DNA from: Polynucleobacter sp. AP-Nino-20-G2
Lineage (GTDB): Bacteria; Pseudomonadota; Gammaproteobacteria; Burkholderiales; Burkholderiaceae
DNA: 64,000 nt
Assembly: GCF_018688235.1 (NCBI RefSeq)
Contig: NZ_CP061313.1
Coordinates: 1,949,599 to 2,013,598, forward strand
Direction of reading: 5' to 3'
Each line of letters begins with the position of its first letter. Position 1 is the stretch's first letter. The translations under genes were made by a program, and so were the position numbers. Positions 59,972-64,000 of the stretch are shown here, one piece after another. The notes beneath the pieces were generated by a model. It was not told the DNA's origin and searched no databases. It saw only the letters and a program-made list of their open reading frames with translations.

Positions 59972-61351
59972 TTACTTGCCAATGCAAAATTGACTAAATA
60001 TCTTGCCCAGCAGATCGTCTGGGAGCAGCTTACCGGTAATTTGCCCAAGATGATCTTGTGCTAAACGGAGCTCTTCTGCAAACAACTCCAGCGAAATGTT
60101 GCCATCTTTTGCGAATTGCTCGGATTTTTCTAAATGTTCAGCAGCCCTATTTAGGCAGTCTATGTGACGTCGGCGCGCGATGATGGCACCCTCCTGCGCA
60201 CCACCCCAGCCCACCGCCCCTAAGATTTCCCGCTTTAGAGAGGGGAGACCAGCACCCGTTTTGGCTGAAATAAATAAGGTTTTGCCCTCTTGACTCGCTT
60301 GCGTCACATCCAGTAAATCGGATTTATTGCACACCTCTAGAACTGGGCACTTAGGGGGAAGCGCATCCAGTATTTGATTCCGAAGTTCTACAGATGTGGA
60401 GCCCTCTAAAGAATTGCTTGAGGCAGCATCTCGAAGAAAAATGACTAAATCAGCAGAACGAATGGCATCCCAAGAACGCTCAATGCCCTTAGCCTCAACC
60501 AAGTCAGTTGTCTCCCTCAATCCAGCAGTATCAATAATATGCATGGGCACACCTTCGATGCTGATGCTTTCTTTTACGCGATCACGCGTGGTGCCAGCAA
60601 TGGGGGTAACAATCGCAACCTCTTCTCCAGCGAGCCGATTTAATAATGAGCTTTTGCCCACGTTCGGGGCGCCAGCCAAAACCAATTGAATCCCGTCACG
60701 CAAAATTTTTCCCTGTTTTGCGCCCTCCCTCAGGGATTGGAGCTTTTGCATCACCGCAGCAAGTCGATCACGTGCGTGCGCATTCTCTAAAAACTCAATT
60801 TCCTCCTCTGGAAAATCTAACGTAGATTCAACCAAAATTCGAAGTTGCGTAATCTCTTCTATCAAACTATTGATATCGCTTGAAAATGCGCCCTGCAATG
60901 AACGAGCTGCGCCACGAACTGCAGCCTCACTTTGAGCATCAATCAAATCAGCAATTGCCTCTGCTTGCGCCAAATCAATTTTGTCGTTCAAATAAGCTCG
61001 CAGAGTGAACTCGCCCGGCTCCGCAATCACAAGACCCTGCTCTTTTCCCAGCTCAAGGCAGCGCTTCATGACCAACTCTAAAAGTTGTGGTCCGCCATGA
61101 CACTGCAACTCCAGAACATCCTCCCCCGTAAACGAGGCGGGTGCTGAAAAATAAATTGCGATTAACTGGTCAATTGATTCGCCACTACCATCTCGAAGAG
61201 TTAACAGATTGGCCTGTCGAGGAAGTAGGACTTTATGAAATAAAGCTTTTGTAATCGGTTTTAAGTCGGATCCACTGATACGAACGACGCCGACACCGGC
61301 CTTACCTGGAGCGGTAGCAACCGCAATGATGGGCAACTTTCTGGTCATCAT
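59972..61351 (-). CDS. mnmE: tRNA modification GTPase MnmE
   Basis: A 459-residue protein with an N-terminal tetrahydrofolate-binding domain (TAPGKAGVGVVRISG), a helical domain and an inserted G domain: G1 LAGAPNVGKSSLLN, G2 TPIAGTTRD, G3 DTAGLRE, G4 CNKSD. The C-terminal QFCIGK carries the conserved Cys. With MnmG it modifies U34 of several tRNAs (cmnm5). Start at 61351 or the next Met. Confidence 0.95.
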   Translation of the reverse strand: MMTRKLPIIAVATAPGKAGVGVVRISGSDLKPITKALFHKVLLPRQANLLTLRDGSGESIDQLIAIYFSAPASFTGEDVLELQCHGGPQLLELVMKRCLELGKEQGLVIAEPGEFTLRAYLNDKIDLAQAEAIADLIDAQSEAAVRGAARSLQGAFSSDINSLIEEITQLRILVESTLDFPEEEIEFLENAHARDRLAAVMQKLQSLREGAKQGKILRDGIQLVLAGAPNVGKSSLLNRLAGEEVAIVTPIAGTTRDRVKESISIEGVPMHIIDTAGLRETTDLVEAKGIERSWDAIRSADLVIFLRDAASSNSLEGSTSVELRNQILDALPPKCPVLEVCNKSDLLDVTQASQEGKTLFISAKTGAGLPSLKREILGAVGWGGAQEGAIIARRRHIDCLNRAAEHLEKSEQFAKDGNISLELFAEELRLAQDHLGQITGKLLPDDLLGKIFSQFCIGK

Positions 61352-61389
61352 TGCGGATAGCCCCTATTAATATCTCAGCAGCTAAAAAC

Positions 61390-63069
61390 TTATTTAGCGG
61401 GCTTCTTTCCAAACATTTGATTGATCTGCCATTGCTGAGCAATCGAAAGTAGGTTATTCACAACCCAATACAAAACCAAGCCAGCAGGGAAGAAGAAGAA
61501 CATCACCGAGAAAACCAGTGGCATGTACATCATTACTTTTGCCTGAATTGGATCAGGTGGAGTTGGGTTTAGTTTTGTTTGAACAAACATCGAGACAGCC
61601 ATAATGATTGGCAAGATGTAATAAGGGTCGGGTACTGACAAGTCATGAATCCACAAAACCCATGGGGCGTTGCGCATCTCTACAGAAGAGAGGAGCACCC
61701 AATATAAAGAAATAAATACTGGTATCTGAATTACTACCGGCAAGCAACCACCCAAAGGATTAATTTTTTCCTTGCGATACATCTCCATCATTGCTTGATT
61801 TAACTTTTGTGGCTCACCCTTGTATTGCTCCTTCATAGCGAGCAAGCGTGGCTGAACTTCTTTCATGCGAGCCATGGACTTATAGCTCGCCGCTGAAAGT
61901 GGGAAGAAAACCAACTTAATGAGAATGGTCAAAAGAATGATTGACCAGCCCCAGTTGCCAACATAGGCATGAATATTTTCTAACAACCAAAAAATAGGTT
62001 TAGCAAGAATGGTGAGGTAGCCATAGTCTTTTAATAAGGCAAAGCCTGGGGCGATTGTTTCCAAGACACTTTCTTCTTGTGGACCAACAAATAGTCTTGC
62101 CTTTTCAACAACAACCGCGCCCGGAGCCACGACACCCAAAGGTGTTTGCATACCAATGCGATATAAGCCGTTATCAATTCTTCCAGCGTAAATATCGCGA
62201 GCGAATTTGTCGCCAGGAATCCAAGCGCTTGCGAAATAATGCTGAACGATTGCAACCCATGCAGGATCGCCAGCAGCAGCCTGGGTTGGAATAGTAATTT
62301 TATTTTTATCAATTGCTGTGAACTCCAGCTTATTGAATTTTTCTTTATCGGTATACGCAGCGGGGCCAGTAAATGTGCTTGCGGAGAATGCGCCGCCAAA
62401 AGGTCCAATTTTTTGCTCTTGCGATGCGTCACGCACCAACTCTGTGTAGAGCACCAATGGATTGGTGTTGACGGTCGATTGCGTTACGCGATGGCCGATC
62501 TCAACAACATAACTTCCGGGGTTAAGGATGAAAGTTTTCTCAAGCTTGACACCATTGCGCTCACTTGCCAAAACAATAAACGGTCTGCCTGAGCCATCTT
62601 TACCAGATTGCGCCAATTTAAAGTTGCTCGTGTGGTTTGGTAGGTCTGCATTTCCGAGAGAAATCAAACCTGAACGGGCAAAGTATTTATGGGTTGGTGT
62701 GTACTGAAATAACTCTACTGGCTTCTTATCTGCGGTCAACTGCTTAGTCAGCTTTGCATCCACTACATTTGCGCCGTTAGCGCTAATCTCTAAAACCAAC
62801 ACGTCGTTTTGCAGTACAAACTTTTCCGATGTTTCAATGTCGCCAGAATTAATGTTGGGGGTTTGAGCAATCGCAGGAGTGGTAGAGCCTGGAAGTGGCG
62901 CCGGAGTGTCTACCTTAGTGGGTGAGGCCTTGTCATTTGTTGCGACAACACTGCTGCTTGGGTTGCCACCAAATAAGGATGGCTTACCTTCATGAACCTG
63001 CCAATTGTTGTAGAGCATGAGGGCAGACATTGAAAATACCGCCCAAAGAATCGTTTTTTTAAAGTCCAT
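61390..63069 (-). CDS. yidC: Membrane protein insertase YidC
   Basis: A 559-residue insertase. It has an N-terminal transmembrane helix (ILWAVFSMSALMLYNNWQV), a large periplasmic domain (about residues 50-345), then the conserved five-helix core with GWSIILLTILIKLVFFPLS, LGGCLPVVIQIPVFISLYWVL and the C-terminal VLYWVVNNLLSIAQQW. It inserts proteins into the inner membrane with or without Sec. ATG at 63069 follows family convention; 63075 is an alternative. Confidence 0.96.
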   Translation of the reverse strand: MDFKKTILWAVFSMSALMLYNNWQVHEGKPSLFGGNPSSSVVATNDKASPTKVDTPAPLPGSTTPAIAQTPNINSGDIETSEKFVLQNDVLVLEISANGANVVDAKLTKQLTADKKPVELFQYTPTHKYFARSGLISLGNADLPNHTSNFKLAQSGKDGSGRPFIVLASERNGVKLEKTFILNPGSYVVEIGHRVTQSTVNTNPLVLYTELVRDASQEQKIGPFGGAFSASTFTGPAAYTDKEKFNKLEFTAIDKNKITIPTQAAAGDPAWVAIVQHYFASAWIPGDKFARDIYAGRIDNGLYRIGMQTPLGVVAPGAVVVEKARLFVGPQEESVLETIAPGFALLKDYGYLTILAKPIFWLLENIHAYVGNWGWSIILLTILIKLVFFPLSAASYKSMARMKEVQPRLLAMKEQYKGEPQKLNQAMMEMYRKEKINPLGGCLPVVIQIPVFISLYWVLLSSVEMRNAPWVLWIHDLSVPDPYYILPIIMAVSMFVQTKLNPTPPDPIQAKVMMYMPLVFSVMFFFFPAGLVLYWVVNNLLSIAQQWQINQMFGKKPAK

Positions 63070-63079
63070 TTGCATTCAC

Positions 63080-63316
63080 TTAATAATGAGATGTTTGTTT
63101 TACAGCGGGGTCATGACCACCTTGTGACCATGGATTGCAACGCAAAATACGCCAGACCATCATTCCAAAGCTTTTAAAAAATCCGTAATGAGCAAAACAG
63201 TCGCATGCATACTGCGAACAAGAGGGCTCAAACTTACAATGCATTCCCACAAATGGGCTGAGTGTTACTTGATAAAGCCTCACCAAATTAATGGCGACCT
63301 TGTTTAACAGGCGCAC
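63080..63316 (-). CDS. yidD: Membrane protein insertion efficiency factor YidD
   Basis: A 78-residue protein with the YidD core: RLYQVTLSPFVGMHCKFEPSCSQYACDCF, cysteine-rich, then RILRCNPWSQGGHDPA. It helps YidC-dependent insertion. The open frame extends to 63463, but the real start is probably the GTG at 63316, one base after the rnpA stop; upstream codons antisense-overlap rnpA. 4 bp before yidC. Confidence 0.88.
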   Translation of the reverse strand: MRLLNKVAINLVRLYQVTLSPFVGMHCKFEPSCSQYACDCFAHYGFFKSFGMMVWRILRCNPWSQGGHDPAVKQTSHY

Positions 63317-63317
63317 G

Positions 63318-63635
63318 TTAAATAAGCCCTGCAACTTGCGTTCGCAGAACTTCTTTTTCTTTTCTTCTGAGTCTGCCGCGGGTTTCGCGACCAATTGGCT
63401 TTTTAAGCTTAACAACAACATCACCATTAAGGCCTGTTGCTTGAGCGGCTCGAACCATTTCACGGATCATGCGCTTTAATTGGTTGCGATCTACCGCACG
63501 TTTAGCTAATTTTTTAGCTACCGCAATACCCAAATCTGGCTTTGCGCCTTGTTCTGAAAATGCAAAATACAAACCCCAATACAAACTTGTCTTGGGGCGT
63601 GTTTTTAGTAACTCAGAAATCCTAGCGCTGTTCAA
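63318..63635 (-). CDS. rnpA: Ribonuclease P protein component
   Basis: A 105-residue RnpA, the protein subunit for tRNA 5' processing. The RNR-like signature is AVAKKLAKRAVDRNQLKRMIRE. The start is TTG at 63635. It follows rpmH by 8 bp, the conserved rpmH-rnpA-yidD-yidC-mnmE order. Confidence 0.93.
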   Translation of the reverse strand: MNSARISELLKTRPKTSLYWGLYFAFSEQGAKPDLGIAVAKKLAKRAVDRNQLKRMIREMVRAAQATGLNGDVVVKLKKPIGRETRGRLRRKEKEVLRTQVAGLI

Positions 63636-63643
63636 CGATTAAA

Positions 63644-63778
63644 TTAAACAGCTAGACGTTTGCGGCCTTTAGCGCGACGTGCATTTAATACTGCGCGTCC
63701 ACTCTTAGTTTTCATACGTACACGGAATCCGTGGGTACGTTTGCGACGTGTTACTGAGGGTTGGTATGTTCTTTTCAT
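63644..63778 (-). CDS. rpmH: 50S ribosomal protein L34
   Basis: A 44-residue Lys/Arg-rich ribosomal protein on the minus strand from ATG at 63778 to TAA at 63644: the N-terminus MKRTYQPSVTRRKRTHGF and C-terminus RAKGRKRLAV are the canonical L34 sequence. First gene of the operon reading away from the origin. Confidence 0.97.
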   Translation of the reverse strand: MKRTYQPSVTRRKRTHGFRVRMKTKSGRAVLNARRAKGRKRLAV

Positions 63779-63925
63779 GATTCATCCTGCAAAACCCCGT
63801 ATTTTCCTTGTTGCAAAGCAAAAGGTCAACCGATACCGATGAATATATAGGTATTTTTCTCTACTTTGGTGGTTTAAATTAGCTAAACCTCTGTTTTTAA
63901 TGACTTTTATAGTTTTATACACAAG

Positions 63926-63934
63926 TTATCCACA
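63926..63934 (+). promoter_or_regulatory. DnaA box, forward
   Basis: TTATCCACA, an exact match to the E. coli R1-type DnaA box. Confidence 0.9.
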
Positions 63935-63956
63935 GGTTTTCCACGTTTTTGCAGCT

Positions 63957-63965
63957 TGTGGATAA
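63957..63965 (-). promoter_or_regulatory. DnaA box, reverse
   Basis: TGTGGATAA, the reverse complement of the consensus box, overlapping the position of a possible dnaA -35 element, which would allow DnaA autoregulation (inference). Confidence 0.9.
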
Positions 63966-64000
63966 CTTTATGGGATCGCTACAATGGATCCTCCAAAAAT

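Larger units (their letters stand above)
63779..64000. promoter_or_regulatory. Replication origin / dnaA upstream region
   Basis: An AT-rich intergenic stretch between rpmH (minus) and the presumed dnaA gene beyond the right edge. It contains a T/A-rich tract (63840-63920), two consensus DnaA boxes (63926-63934 and 63957-63965) in inverted orientation, a near-match TTTTCCACG at 63937-63945, and a candidate -10 TACAAT at 63980-63985 for dnaA. No gene is seen in it. Confidence 0.75.

Noticed and set aside
63317..63463. N-terminal extension of yidD
   Set aside because: The upstream part overlaps rnpA in another frame and has no YidD homology; GTG at 63316 starts the conserved protein.

Overview
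The window looks like a betaproteobacterial chromosome of the Polynucleobacter type (Burkholderiaceae). The gene order gatCAB divergent from mreBCD-mrdA-rodA, metXW-slmA-argB-dksA-cobW-xerC, ntrYX-DUF4390-rsmB-fmt-def and mnmE-yidC-yidD-rnpA-rpmH up to the dnaA promoter is typical of that family. Base composition is moderate, genes are tightly packed and many starts are GTG or TTG. The genus is inferred from gene content, not from a search. The right edge (63.8-64.0 kb) carries two consensus DnaA boxes, so the window ends at the replication origin, just before dnaA.

1-12.2 kb is core metabolism and housekeeping, nearly all on the minus strand: partial pyrE, xth (plus), ampG-like permease, metW-metX, slmA, argB, a DksA without zinc cysteines, a CobW/COG0523 GTPase, xerC, DUF484 and gatB-gatA-gatC. 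12.3-17.9 kb (plus) is the rod-shape operon mreB-mreC-mreD-mrdA-rodA. 17.9-35.5 kb is mixed: HU, LpxO, carbonic anhydrase, LpxL-like acyltransferase, a phosphoesterase plus kinase-Usp fusion, DctA, an RluB/F-type pseudouridine synthase, prfC without any usable AUG/GUG/UUG start, several small proteins, phasin, PagP, a peroxiredoxin, MgtC and a HAD dehalogenase.

35.5-44.5 kb is the most unusual part. An intact tRNA-Phe(GAA) gene with its terminator hairpin (44352-44468, minus) is followed, reading along the minus strand, by ten more copies of a 75-87 bp repeat. Each copy consists of the 3' half of that tRNA plus the terminator hairpin. The copies are regularly interspersed with ten short cassettes, almost all holding exactly one gene: a dienelactone hydrolase, Dps, two unknowns, a pirin, a Tat-exported patatin, a periplasmic repeat protein, an outer-membrane-like protein, an SbtA-type bicarbonate transporter and a lipoprotein. 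In the leftward-reading cassettes the stop codon lies against or inside the repeat. The arrangement resembles an integron cassette array, but is built on tRNA 3' ends. No integrase is encoded in it. I interpret it as stepwise site-specific insertion of small elements at tRNA-Phe.

44.5-64 kb returns to core genes: an OsmC-YcaO fusion, a two-component pair (NtrY and an NtrX-like regulator lacking the AAA+ domain), DUF4390, rsmB, fmt, def, a minimal dprA, topB overlapping mnmC tail-to-tail by 175 bp, pckG (GTP type), mnmE, yidC, yidD, rnpA and rpmH.
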